Source of the DNA: a virus
Virus record (IMG/VR): IMGVR_UViG_3300008113_000174
Span: 1-37,680 of that record
DNA: 37,680 nt
Strand: one strand, 5' to 3'
Shown here piece by piece: positions 31,513-37,680 of this stretch (position 1 is the stretch's first letter; each line of letters opens with the position of its first letter). A program made the translations under genes and the position numbers. Below the pieces are notes generated by a model that had not been told where the DNA came from, searched no databases, and worked only from the letters and a program-made list of their open reading frames with translations.

Positions 31513-31849
31513 CTACGTTGATTAGCTTGCCAACCAGCCTATCACACCAACTGGGTTTGACGGCCACCAACACCTTCTCTCCAAGGCCCGTTTCGGGGAT
31601 GCAGTAAATCCAATGTGGGTTGGGAGCCGCCTTGATGGCGCGTACACGTATGCGCTTGGGCACCGCCAAGGGCACAGCTAAGGCCAATCGCACCTTGTCC
31701 GCCCCTGCGCGTGTAAACCACTTCTTGCCGTCGATGGTTGCGTGCTCGTCAGGGGCCAACTTCTCGTCTCGGATGCGAGCAAGCTCAAAACGAGTGATCT
31801 TCAGCTCGTCCGCGAGGTCCTTGAAGGACACTAGGTTAGTAGAATGCAT
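31451..31849 (-). CDS. Small protein with HTH-like N-terminus
   Basis: A 132-residue protein. Residues about 8-55 (FKDLADELKITRFELARIRD, then GKKWFTRAGADKVRLAL) resemble a winged or MerR-type helix-turn-helix. The rest is a small beta-rich domain (WIYCIPETGLGEKVLVAVKP, CDRLVGKLINVDVIED). DNA binding is inferred. It overlaps the large terminase by 14 bases and could assist packaging or regulate the late genes. Confidence 0.55.
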   Translation of the reverse strand: MHSTNLVSFKDLADELKITRFELARIRDEKLAPDEHATIDGKKWFTRAGADKVRLALAVPLAVPKRIRVRAIKAAPNPHWIYCIPETGLGEKVLVAVKPSWCDRLVGKLINVDVIEDASGGKSYRHEALGGR

Positions 31850-33449
31850 TCTTAGGGCGGGTTATGGCCATCTGGCCGGGGGAAATATGCCTAATGTCGG
31901 CTATGGCAGCATACCGGAGGACATCCACGGGGTCTTTCCACGCCTCATCCAGCCCACCCTCAGCCGTATACTCCTGAATGGCCGTGATGATGTTCTGACA
32001 GCGGTTGCTGATGTAGATGCGGGGCCGGTTGACGCTGTCCATCGGCTTCTTGCGGTCGTAAGCCATCTTGGTTTGCAGCGCCTGAAGCCCATCCTCGATG
32101 TCCAACCCCGGTGCGGGCACAAACACCAACGCATTGTCGCTCAAATCCTCGATGATGGACGACGCGCCGTTCTGGGTTTGGTACTTTTGGGCACCTAGGC
32201 GGGGGTCGATGAGTCTTTCAAGGGGCTTGAGCCCCAAGTCCTGCTCAATCTGGCCAATCAGAGTGACATAGTCGCCTATTCCATACCCCAAGCCCTTGGC
32301 ACCGGGGCCATTCATCCACTTCCCGCCCCGCATCTCAGCCCACTCACCCACATTGATGTCGGGCCACTCAGCCACCACGTACCAAGTGTCGCTGGGATCG
32401 ACCACAATCCAGCACATAAACCAGTTTTTGCGCCCCGCAGGGTCCAGCACCATATAGTGGGTGCAGTCCTTCTTGGGTATCTTCTCCGGTTCAATGACGT
32501 TCACCTCAAGGGAGAAGCCCGGGAAGCGCGTGGTGAGCGTCTTGGTGGGCACGCCATAGGCCGCAGTGAGCGTGTAGGCGTCGTCGCCCTTTGCCTTACA
32601 CTGCTCGGCAATGCTGGCATACCCAGACCAAGGGTTGTCCTTGCTGTGGAAGTAGACGATGCCTGTGTTCTTGGGCTCGTTCTCCTGAAGGTAGGGCACC
32701 TCTATGTTCCGCAACAGCTCAGCCCGCCTCGACTCGATGGTCTTTGCCCCGTCCAAGTAGTAGCGCACCGTCTCCGTCGTCCCGTCCTTGGGGGTGAACG
32801 TCAGCAGCAGCTTAGACCCACGGGTGGCCAGACGCAGGTAGAGCCGGTCCAGCATCTCCATCCCCATCAGGTATTCGTCGCACCACGCCCCGACGTTCGT
32901 CCACTTGGGGCTCAGGCTCCCCAGCTCCATACCCTCAAGGATGGTTTGGTTCTGCTGATACTGGCTGTACGTCTTGAAGATGATGCGGCTACGGTTGGGC
33001 AGCACCAAGCTGTTCCCCGCAAAGCCATTCTGCATCGAATAGCTGATGTAGTGGGTTTCCTCAGTAGCCTTCTTCTTCAGCTCCAGCGGCAGGTAGGTGT
33101 AGACGGCACTCTGCTGCACCAGAATGGAAGTCTCCTGATTCTGGCTGAAGCAATAAAGGAGACTCTCCTCGTTTTCCAGCGCCGCCTTCACCACCGTCTT
33201 GGCCCCAAACATTGTCTTGCCGCTACGGTTGGCCCCGAGCAGGAGCAGCGTCTTGCGCTTAGCCAGCATCTCCTCCGCCTTCTTCCAGTGGGGCAGGTCC
33301 CACCCATAGCGGTAGGGGTCGCGCCTGCTATTGGCAATGGCCGAATGGTAAAGCTCGTGGAGCTTGAGGACATCCTCGGGCTCCATCTGGACCAACTCCT
33401 TGTCGGAGGGGGCCTTGAGGATTTCGTGCTTCTGCCAAACTAGGCTCAT
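31836..33449 (-). CDS. terL: Terminase large subunit
   Basis: A 537-residue packaging motor. Walker A is GANRSGKT at residues 72-79; Walker B is WTNVGAWCDEYL with D191 and E192; the coupling motif is LTFTPKDG near 216-223. The C-terminal nuclease domain starts at YMVLDPAGRKNW, with D336 as a likely metal ligand, and continues to LIDPRLGAQKYQTQNG, where a second acidic residue sits. It cuts concatemeric DNA and translocates it into the head through the portal. It overlaps the methyltransferase by four bases and the next small gene by 14. Confidence 0.94.
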   Translation of the reverse strand: MSLVWQKHEILKAPSDKELVQMEPEDVLKLHELYHSAIANSRRDPYRYGWDLPHWKKAEEMLAKRKTLLLLGANRSGKTMFGAKTVVKAALENEESLLYCFSQNQETSILVQQSAVYTYLPLELKKKATEETHYISYSMQNGFAGNSLVLPNRSRIIFKTYSQYQQNQTILEGMELGSLSPKWTNVGAWCDEYLMGMEMLDRLYLRLATRGSKLLLTFTPKDGTTETVRYYLDGAKTIESRRAELLRNIEVPYLQENEPKNTGIVYFHSKDNPWSGYASIAEQCKAKGDDAYTLTAAYGVPTKTLTTRFPGFSLEVNVIEPEKIPKKDCTHYMVLDPAGRKNWFMCWIVVDPSDTWYVVAEWPDINVGEWAEMRGGKWMNGPGAKGLGYGIGDYVTLIGQIEQDLGLKPLERLIDPRLGAQKYQTQNGASSIIEDLSDNALVFVPAPGLDIEDGLQALQTKMAYDRKKPMDSVNRPRIYISNRCQNIITAIQEYTAEGGLDEAWKDPVDVLRYAAIADIRHISPGQMAITRPKNAFY

Positions 33450-34213
33450 TTAGCCTTCCACAGGGCGTAGGGGTGGCAGGACATCCCAAGCGTCAGTTCC
33501 TCCACCAAATCATACTTGTCCTGCAAGAGGGGCAGGTAGGAGGGGTGTCCGTCCTGATGGCAGAGATAGGCGTTGTTGTTGGCTAGTTGCCCGTGACTCA
33601 CCGTGAACAGGAAGGGCACCTTCAGCAGCTTCAATATCTCTAGCCAGCAGGCAATCGAGGCCAACGAGCACTCATTCCAGCTATGGATGTTCACCGCCAC
33701 ATCCAGCAAGGGCTTCTGCTCCAAGAGCTGCTCAGGACTCACTACGTGAACGTTCCCAGTGTGGACGTACGTCTTAACGTACGTCCGACAGACTCGCTGA
33801 CTCACCTCCACCCCATCCGTGCACCAGTAGTCCCTGACATAGGAAGACGCGCTGACGGCAAGCCGCCCATACCCAGCTCCAATGTCCAAGAAGTTGCGAT
33901 TGAGTAGCCCGTGCTTGTTCAGGAACCAAAGCTCCGTGTTGGAATCCAGCCACTGGCGGGTGACGGGGCCAAACGCCTCGGTGGGCACACACCTAGCGCC
34001 GTGGTTGACATCCCGCAACCGGCCATAGAAGTCGAACGGAAACTCGTCCCAACAATCAATCCAGTTGGCTATCTCATCAAACTCCTCGGGCCTCTGGCTA
34101 TCCTGCTCCACAAAGACAGGGCTCTTCGCATACTGGTCCCCGGCAGCGACAACCATCTGCTGCCACTGGTCCCACATCGCCAAGCTCTTAACTCCCGCTA
34201 CTAGGTGATTCAT
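33446..34213 (-). CDS. SAM-dependent methyltransferase, sugar-O-methyltransferase-like
   Basis: A 255-residue class I methyltransferase. FLDIGAGYGRLAV at 108-120 is motif I for SAM binding. DGVEVSQRVCRTYV follows as the acidic second strand, and LDVAVNIHSWNECSL sits where motif IV would be. It lacks the NPPY or PC motifs of DNA N- or C5-methyltransferases. The layout resembles proteins annotated as putative sugar O-methyltransferases, so a glycan or small molecule is the more likely substrate than DNA. It is wedged between the two terminase genes, overlapping both (26 and 4 bases). With the glycosyltransferase it could modify virion or host sugars; that link is inference. Confidence 0.75.
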   Translation of the reverse strand: MNHLVAGVKSLAMWDQWQQMVVAAGDQYAKSPVFVEQDSQRPEEFDEIANWIDCWDEFPFDFYGRLRDVNHGARCVPTEAFGPVTRQWLDSNTELWFLNKHGLLNRNFLDIGAGYGRLAVSASSYVRDYWCTDGVEVSQRVCRTYVKTYVHTGNVHVVSPEQLLEQKPLLDVAVNIHSWNECSLASIACWLEILKLLKVPFLFTVSHGQLANNNAYLCHQDGHPSYLPLLQDKYDLVEELTLGMSCHPYALWKAK

Positions 34214-34733
34214 TGGTTACGTTCTTGGTTACAACTTCCAAAGCGTCAGCCCTGAGCTTGGCCCTAGCCTCCTCAATTGCCTTACGGGCATCCTCAATCG
34301 AAGGAGCCCCACCCTTGTGCTCAATGGTCACCCGATTGCCGTCCGTGGCCATAAAGAACTTATCGGCATAGATGCCGTAGCTCATAGCCAAGTCCCTGAT
34401 GTTCACACGCTTCAGGGCCCCCTCGTCCTCCGCCAGCATCTTCATCTTCTCCTGCTGGAGCATCCTCGCCCCCTCAATCAGCTCCATCGCATCCTGCGCC
34501 ACAATCTCCTTCCGCTTCTCTATCAAGCCTTTATGCCGAGCCCGCAGGCCCACCAGCGTGTACCAATCCACCCCCTCGTCACGCACAATGCTCTTCCAGC
34601 TCCTGCCCTCAGCCATCAACTCCAACAACCTAGCCGCCCGCTCAGGCTGACGCGCCTCAATGCTACGGCCATTCTCCCCAGCCGCCACTATGGCCTTGGC
34701 CACTTCCTTCCTTATGGCAGCTCGTTCACCCAT
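34188..34733 (-). CDS. terS: Putative terminase small subunit
   Basis: A 181-residue helical protein from the ATG at 34733 (MGERAAIRKEVAKAIVAAGE); an ATG at 34781 would add 16 residues. LLELMAEGRSWKSIVRDEGV followed by DWYTLVGLRARHKGL is an HTH of the kind found in small terminase DNA-binding domains. A coiled coil follows (ELIEGARMLQQEKMKMLAED), then a C-terminal helix (DARKAIEEARAKLRADALEV) that could bind the large subunit. First in the late block, just before terL, it fits DNA recognition for packaging. A TTGACA lies 29 bases before this start. Confidence 0.7.
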   Translation of the reverse strand: MGERAAIRKEVAKAIVAAGENGRSIEARQPERAARLLELMAEGRSWKSIVRDEGVDWYTLVGLRARHKGLIEKRKEIVAQDAMELIEGARMLQQEKMKMLAEDEGALKRVNIRDLAMSYGIYADKFFMATDGNRVTIEHKGGAPSIEDARKAIEEARAKLRADALEVVTKNVTNESPSSGS

Positions 34734-34738
34734 ACCCC

Positions 34739-34768
34739 TGTGTAGGGAATACTGCCCAGTTTTGTCAA
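34739..34768 (-). promoter_or_regulatory. Weak candidate promoter for the late block
   Basis: A perfect -35 (TTGACA, 34763-34768) is followed after 18 bases by TACACA (a poor -10), five bases before the ATG at 34733. The spacing is right for a promoter making a leaderless or nearly leaderless message, as suggested for other late genes, but the -10 matches only half of the consensus. Confidence 0.3.
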
Positions 34769-35013
34769 CATCCACAGCCATAAATCATAAATGGAATCTT
34801 TGTACTAAACCAGCGTAACTTTTGGTGCCTCCCCCCCGTCCCCTACTCCTTTCAATCCCCGGGAAACCCACAGGAACTCCTTCCGTTACCGGGCGACTGT
34901 GTAAATTTTTTTGAACCGACTGGGTGGACCCGATAATGGGCGACCCCCGAGCGCAGCGGTGACCCCCTCCCCCCCCCTGTGAGTCTGCGAACGCTGTTAT
35001 CCCCCGCGGGGCG

Positions 35014-35029
35014 TTCCGGGGGGCCGGAA
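35014..35029. repeat. Inverted repeat TTCCGG/CCGGAA
   Basis: TTCCGG, a GGGG spacer and CCGGAA form a perfect 6-bp stem, immediately next to the palindrome CCCCGCGGGG. Together they could fold as adjacent hairpins. Confidence 0.6.
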
Positions 35030-35071
35030 TGTCTCACATACGCGGGAAGAGTGAGCAATTCAACCGTTTCC

Positions 35072-35118
35072 CGGCCCTTTTGGGGTGCCCTTCCCTCCCC
35101 TTTCGGCCCTTTTGGGGT
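35072..35118. repeat. Two copies of a 15-bp direct repeat, period 32
   Basis: CGGCCCTTTTGGGGT occurs at 35072-35086 and again at 35104-35118. Each copy is itself a partial palindrome (GCCC-TTTT-GGGG). Confidence 0.75.
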
Positions 35119-35123
35119 TCGCT

Positions 35124-35168
35124 GCCACTCCCCTGCCCTGCCGGGAGCCACTCCCCTGCCCTGCCGGG
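35124..35168. repeat. Two copies of a 22-bp direct repeat, period 23
   Basis: Identical 22-base units at 35124-35145 and 35147-35168, each running from GCCACTCCCC to TGCCGGG, separated by one base. The second copy leads into a G9 run. Confidence 0.85.
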
Positions 35169-35184
35169 GGGGGGCGTGGGGCAC

Positions 35185-35215
35185 GGAAAAGCCCCGGCTT
35201 GGCGGGCCGGGGCTT
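35185..35215 (-). terminator. Terminator of the MoxR/VWA operon
   Basis: AAGCCCCGGC and GCCGGGGCTT form a perfect 10-bp stem with a seven-base loop. Reading the minus strand, the stem is followed by a short T-run (TTTT including the stem end). It lies 22 bases after the stop of the 48-aa membrane protein, so it closes the operon transcribed from 37.5 kb downward. Confidence 0.8.
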
Positions 35216-35237
35216 GTGGGTGTTGGGCTTGGTGGGC

Positions 35238-35384
35238 TTAGGCGGGCGGGTCGCGGGGGTCTCGCCCGTCCGCGGGCGGCGGGTTGTGCCTGCCCGAGGT
35301 GCCGCTCACGACGAGGAGCAGCGCCCAGCAAACGAGGGCCAGCGCGATGACGGCGCCAACTATGACATCGAGGGCGCGGCTCAT
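35238..35384 (-). CDS. Tiny single-pass membrane protein, third gene of the MoxR/VWA operon
   Basis: A 48-residue frame starting at the ATG at 35384, which overlaps the VWA stop (ATGA) and has GGAGG seven bases ahead. It reads MSRALDVIVGAVIALALVCW, then ALLLVVSGTSGRH and a Pro/Arg/Asp-rich tail ending in PPA. Residues about 6-27 form one clear transmembrane helix, with a short proline-rich charged end. The good ribosome site, coupling to the upstream gene and the terminator just downstream support it as a real operon member. It may anchor or receive the AAA+/VWA pair at the membrane; that is inference. No family is recognised. Confidence 0.65.
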   Translation of the reverse strand: MSRALDVIVGAVIALALVCWALLLVVSGTSGRHNPPPADGRDPRDPPA

Positions 35385-36769
35385 CGGGAGGCCTCCGTGA
35401 TGTGCACCATCAGGGCGTGCATGTCGGTGCAGCGCTCGATGCGCCCGCGCACGGCGATGGCCATCGCTTCCTCATCGAGGTGGGCGGCGGCGTCATCGCC
35501 GCAGCCGGTCACGACGCCATCACATACCCAGATGCGCGGCTCGCTTTGGGCGGCGAGCCAGCGTAGCGCGGGGCCATCGACAATGTTGCCCATGCCCACA
35601 TCCCTGATACGTTGCTCGATGGCGGCGCTGGATGCGCAGCGCCCACCCTTGGCGATAACCGAGATAACGCCGCCGTCATTGCGGCCCGAATAAATCGCGA
35701 CGGTCGCGGCGGGCAGCTTGGCGAGCACGGCATGCACATCGGAGGCCTCAAGGTTCATGGAGCCCGAGGTGTCCACCAATATGGTGCCGCCCTTCGCGGC
35801 ACGCTGCACCGTGCGCCGGTAGCATCGGCCATCCGTCAGGGCGCGGCGGATGGAACCGAGGCGGGAGCCAACGGGGACCGCGAGCTTGCGCCTCTGGGCG
35901 GCGGTTGCGGTTGCGTGCTCGGTCATGGGCAGCGGCGGCATGCTATCGAGCGTGCCCCAGTTGAGCGACTGATCGCCGGTGCGCAGCGGGCGCGATACGC
36001 CCTCATGCCCCGGCGGCAGTTCGGTGACGGCATTAAGGCGGCGGCGGAAATACGCCGCAGCGGGGCCGACAAGGCGGAACGGGAAGCGACCCTGCCGCGC
36101 CGGGGGGCGGCGCTTTGGGCGGAGCATCAGCGCGGTAGCCTGCGCGATGCTCTGGGCGCGATCGAGCACATCGGAGAGCACGTGCAGATCACGGTCGGCC
36201 GAGCGTCCGGCAGCGTTGGCCTCGGCGATGGTGAGCCGGCACAACTGCCCGCGCAGCGCCTTAACCTCTAGCCCGCATTCGGTGTTATCGAGTCGGGCGT
36301 CGTTCTTGCCAAAGCCCAAGGCCATGCTTTGCAGGCATAACATGGCATATGGGGCCAGAAGCTTTTCGGGTTTCGGCTCGGGGCCTTTGATGTGCTCAAA
36401 CCATTCCTGCGCCCGCGCGGCGATCCGCTCCGCGCCGTCGCGGGGGATGGCACCGAGGCCAGCGTCGCGGAGGAGCGTTAGTATGCGGCAATCCTCGACC
36501 AACTGCACATCGAGGACGGTTGCGGGAGCGTTGGCCTTGGCGATGCGCCCGGGGTTGGATTTGCGCGGAGTCCACCGTGCGTGGCCCATCTCATGCACGG
36601 CGACCCAGCGGGCGGCGTGGTCCTCGCGATGCAGCACGCGCATGGTGCGGTCATCCAGATTGGTGGAGCCCTCGGTGGAGCCTATCGGCGGGGCCTCGGT
36701 GACAATCCAGCCAAGGCCGTCGATGGCTCCCGGGATCGGGCGCGGGTCGGCGATGTTTTGCGTGGTCAT
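35381..36769 (-). CDS. VWA-domain protein with HExxH metallopeptidase-like N-terminal region
   Basis: A 462-residue protein. Residues 59-63 are HEMGH, a zinc-binding HExxH, followed about 30 residues later by VEDCR, which could supply the third ligand. This arrangement recalls the putative metallopeptidase domain found before VWA domains (DUF2201/CobT-like proteins). The C-terminal VWA has the MIDAS DTSGS at 333-337 and WVCDG near 415-418 for the later aspartate. The middle MIDAS threonine position reads GNIVDG, so that Thr seems absent. Such proteins are partners of MoxR/CobS-type AAA+ ATPases, and one is encoded directly upstream, seven bases away. The substrate is unknown. Codons are distinctly GC-rich compared with the structural genes. 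Confidence 0.85.
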   Translation of the reverse strand: MTTQNIADPRPIPGAIDGLGWIVTEAPPIGSTEGSTNLDDRTMRVLHREDHAARWVAVHEMGHARWTPRKSNPGRIAKANAPATVLDVQLVEDCRILTLLRDAGLGAIPRDGAERIAARAQEWFEHIKGPEPKPEKLLAPYAMLCLQSMALGFGKNDARLDNTECGLEVKALRGQLCRLTIAEANAAGRSADRDLHVLSDVLDRAQSIAQATALMLRPKRRPPARQGRFPFRLVGPAAAYFRRRLNAVTELPPGHEGVSRPLRTGDQSLNWGTLDSMPPLPMTEHATATAAQRRKLAVPVGSRLGSIRRALTDGRCYRRTVQRAAKGGTILVDTSGSMNLEASDVHAVLAKLPAATVAIYSGRNDGGVISVIAKGGRCASSAAIEQRIRDVGMGNIVDGPALRWLAAQSEPRIWVCDGVVTGCGDDAAAHLDEEAMAIAVRGRIERCTDMHALMVHITEASR

Positions 36770-36776
36770 GGCTGGA

Positions 36777-37478
36777 TTAGGCGTTGGCGACGACGAGGGA
36801 ATCGAGCACGGCGGAAGCGCGTGAGCCGAACACTAGCTCGGCGGCGGTGTCGGTGCTCATGCAGCCGCGAAGCTCAGCGAAAGCGCGCCACTGGCGCATC
36901 GTGATTTTGGGGTCTGAATTCCATGTGGAAGCCGCAGCCTTGCGCAAGTCCTCGGGGAGGGCCGCGATGGCGGCAGGGTGCGGCTGGTTGACATGCACGC
37001 GCACGCTGAAACGGTCGGCGACGCCCTCGCTCCGAAAAGCCTCGGCGGGGTCGGCGTTTGTCGTCGCGATGCAATGGAATCCCTGCGCGGGCCTGACGGT
37101 CTCACCGGCGGCGGTGACGTAAACGGCGGAGCCGCTTTCGTCCGCGATGGTGTGCAGCGCGCTTTCCGCGTCTCCGTTGGCCTTGTCGGCCTCGTTCACA
37201 ACCAACCTCGCGCCGCAGCGCCAAGCCCGCAGGGCGGGGCCGTCATTCCAGCGAAAGCCGTCGGGCGTGGAGATATAGTAACCCATGAGGTCGGCGGCGC
37301 TGGTGTCGCTGGTGAGCGTCACCGTGATGGGCTCGGGTGCCCCCTGCTTTAGGCCAACGCGTTGGGCAGCGTAAGTCTTTCCGGTCCCGGCGGGGCCATG
37401 TAAGCAGGCGGTGCGGTTTGCGGTCAGGATCGCTTCGGCCAGAGCCCAGCAGCGGGCGATTACGTTTTCCGTGTTCAT
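36777..37478 (-). CDS. MoxR/CobS-like AAA+ ATPase
   Basis: A 233-residue AAA+ protein. Walker A is GPAGTGKT at 28-35. Walker B is RLVVNEADKA at 91-100, with Asn in place of the usual first Asp (NE instead of DE). Sensor 1 is CIATTNADP near 137-143, and GVADRF (R156) holds the likely arginine finger. TSDTSAADLMGYY is the MoxR/CobS-type segment that precedes the substrate loop. It is shorter than most MoxR proteins and has little C-terminal lid. MoxR ATPases act as chaperones or metal-insertion motors with VWA partners, and the VWA gene follows within seven bases. It begins the operon; an inverted repeat lies about 120 bases upstream. Confidence 0.9.
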   Translation of the reverse strand: MNTENVIARCWALAEAILTANRTACLHGPAGTGKTYAAQRVGLKQGAPEPITVTLTSDTSAADLMGYYISTPDGFRWNDGPALRAWRCGARLVVNEADKANGDAESALHTIADESGSAVYVTAAGETVRPAQGFHCIATTNADPAEAFRSEGVADRFSVRVHVNQPHPAAIAALPEDLRKAAASTWNSDPKITMRQWRAFAELRGCMSTDTAAELVFGSRASAVLDSLVVANA

Positions 37479-37591
37479 GTGTGTGTCGCGTAGTCTCCCG
37501 GGGTCAGCCGGGGCCGATAGCGTCGGCGGCGACCGGGCGGAATGTGCCCGGTCCCGCCGTTATGGGGGGTGAGGGGAGCGGGTCGAGCCAA
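37475..37591 (-). CDS. Possible short leader ORF before the MoxR gene (TTG start)
   Basis: A TTG directly after a strong AGGAGGAA opens a 38-codon frame (ARPAPLTPHNGGTG, then RRRRYRPRL) that ends in a TGA overlapping the MoxR ATG (ATGA). The overlap favours coupling. The spacing between Shine-Dalgarno and TTG is too short to be comfortable, and the Arg/Pro-rich product resembles GC-rich chance sequence. Another frame in the same bases is also open. Low confidence. Confidence 0.22.
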   Translation of the reverse strand: MARPAPLTPHNGGTGHIPPGRRRRYRPRLTPGDYATHT

Positions 37592-37599
37592 TTCCTCCT

Positions 37600-37615
37600 G
37601 ACTGTTTTGACAGTC
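37600..37615. repeat. Perfect inverted repeat GACTGT/ACAGTC upstream of the MoxR operon
   Basis: GACTGT, a TTTG spacer and ACAGTC form a 16-base dyad about 120 bases before the MoxR start and just ahead of an AGGAGG on the minus strand. Its size suits an operator half-site pair. A GATAAT lies further upstream on the minus strand. No repressor gene is in the window. Confidence 0.4.
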
Positions 37616-37680
37616 GGGGCTAGGCTGAGAGTGAGTCTCATTATCCTTGGGGGCAGGGCCGGGTCCGGCAGGGTAGGGGA

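Larger units (their letters stand above)
34734..35237. other. Gene-free stretch beside the terminase genes
   Basis: I see no convincing gene in these 504 bases; the open frames present are low-complexity. It starts AT-rich with CATAAATC and CATAAATG (34779-34793). It then holds C7 (34831-34837), a T7 run (near 34909-34915), C9 (34969-34977), the palindrome CCCCGCGGGG (about 35002-35011), a 6-bp hairpin (35014-35029), two sets of direct repeats and G9 (35166-35174), and ends in a terminator. A packaging site or an origin is possible; nothing proves either. Confidence 0.5.

Noticed and set aside
32457-33443. 328-aa plus-strand frame opposite the large terminase
   Set aside because: Antisense shadow. 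Terminase motifs on the minus strand are unambiguous.
34852-35331. 159-aa minus-strand frame in the gene-free stretch, and 123-aa and 202-aa plus-strand frames overlapping it
   Set aside because: Low-complexity Arg/Pro/Gly-rich products of GC homopolymers. They cross the terminator and the direct repeats and have no motif.
37601-37612. TTGACA on the plus strand near the right end as a promoter
   Set aside because: No -10 at a suitable distance and no plus-strand gene follows within the window. The bases are part of the inverted repeat.
1-37680. Circular joining of the window ends through the DnaB frame
   Set aside because: The frame across the join has no immediate stop, but the bases before it do not encode the hydrophobic strand expected before the Walker B aspartate, so circularity is not supported here.
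1-37680. tRNA genes, integrase, attachment sites, toxin-antitoxin or retron elements
   Set aside because: I looked for tRNA-like cloverleaf ends, recombinase motifs and reverse-transcriptase motifs and saw none. A tRNA could still be missed by eye.

Overview
This window is part of the genome of a tailed double-stranded DNA phage (Caudoviricetes). It is probably podovirus-like. It has a large portal, a two-subunit terminase, a scaffold, a major capsid protein of the DUF5309/SU10-like type, an adaptor, a nozzle-like tail protein and three large late virion proteins of the internal or ejection type. It shows no tail sheath, tail-tube or tape-measure gene. I see no integrase, no repressor and no tRNA. 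The host cannot be named from the sequence. All product calls come from reading the translations, not from searches.

Layout. (1) Positions 1-2437, plus strand: a tightly overlapping DNA-metabolism operon with the 3' end of a DnaB-type helicase, a DUF6378-like protein, a small HTH-like protein, an HNH protein, a 63-aa protein and a calcineurin-like phosphoesterase. (2) Positions 2451-34733, minus strand, read from high to low coordinates: small terminase-like protein, SAM methyltransferase, large terminase, two small proteins, portal, scaffold, major capsid protein, a decoration-like protein, a small head protein, adaptor, a GT4 glycosyltransferase, a run of tiny genes, a holin-like protein, a collagen-like fibre, four glycine-rich adhesin paralogs, a lysis block with embedded spanin candidates, a fifth glycine-rich paralog, the tail nozzle, a fibre-like protein, an internal virion protein with 11-residue repeats, a PAPS-reductase-like protein, and two more large virion proteins. 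One 72-aa gene (28978-29196) lies inverted between scaffold and portal. (3) Positions 34734-35237: a gene-free stretch with palindromes, homopolymer runs and short direct repeats. (4) Positions 35238-37478, minus strand: a three-gene operon that is visibly more GC-rich than the rest. It encodes a MoxR/CobS-like AAA+ ATPase, a protein joining an HExxH metallopeptidase-like region to a VWA domain, and a tiny single-pass membrane protein, and it ends in its own hairpin terminator.

Expression. The minus-strand block is largely joined by ATGA or TGATG overlaps. Where a gap exists, five virion genes without a Shine-Dalgarno carry a TAnnAT hexamer six or seven bases before the ATG, the signature of leaderless transcription. 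Two other genes begin directly after a hairpin and six U. The + strand gene 28978 has its ATG in the loop of a perfect 8-bp hairpin.

Most worth following up: the AAA+/VWA-HExxH/membrane-protein operon, the leaderless promoter pattern, the glycine-rich adhesin array, the 11-residue repeat protein, and the metabolic or modification genes (PAPS-reductase-like, glycosyltransferase, sugar-O-methyltransferase-like) placed inside structural operons. No endolysin was recognised, although spanin-like and holin-like genes are present.
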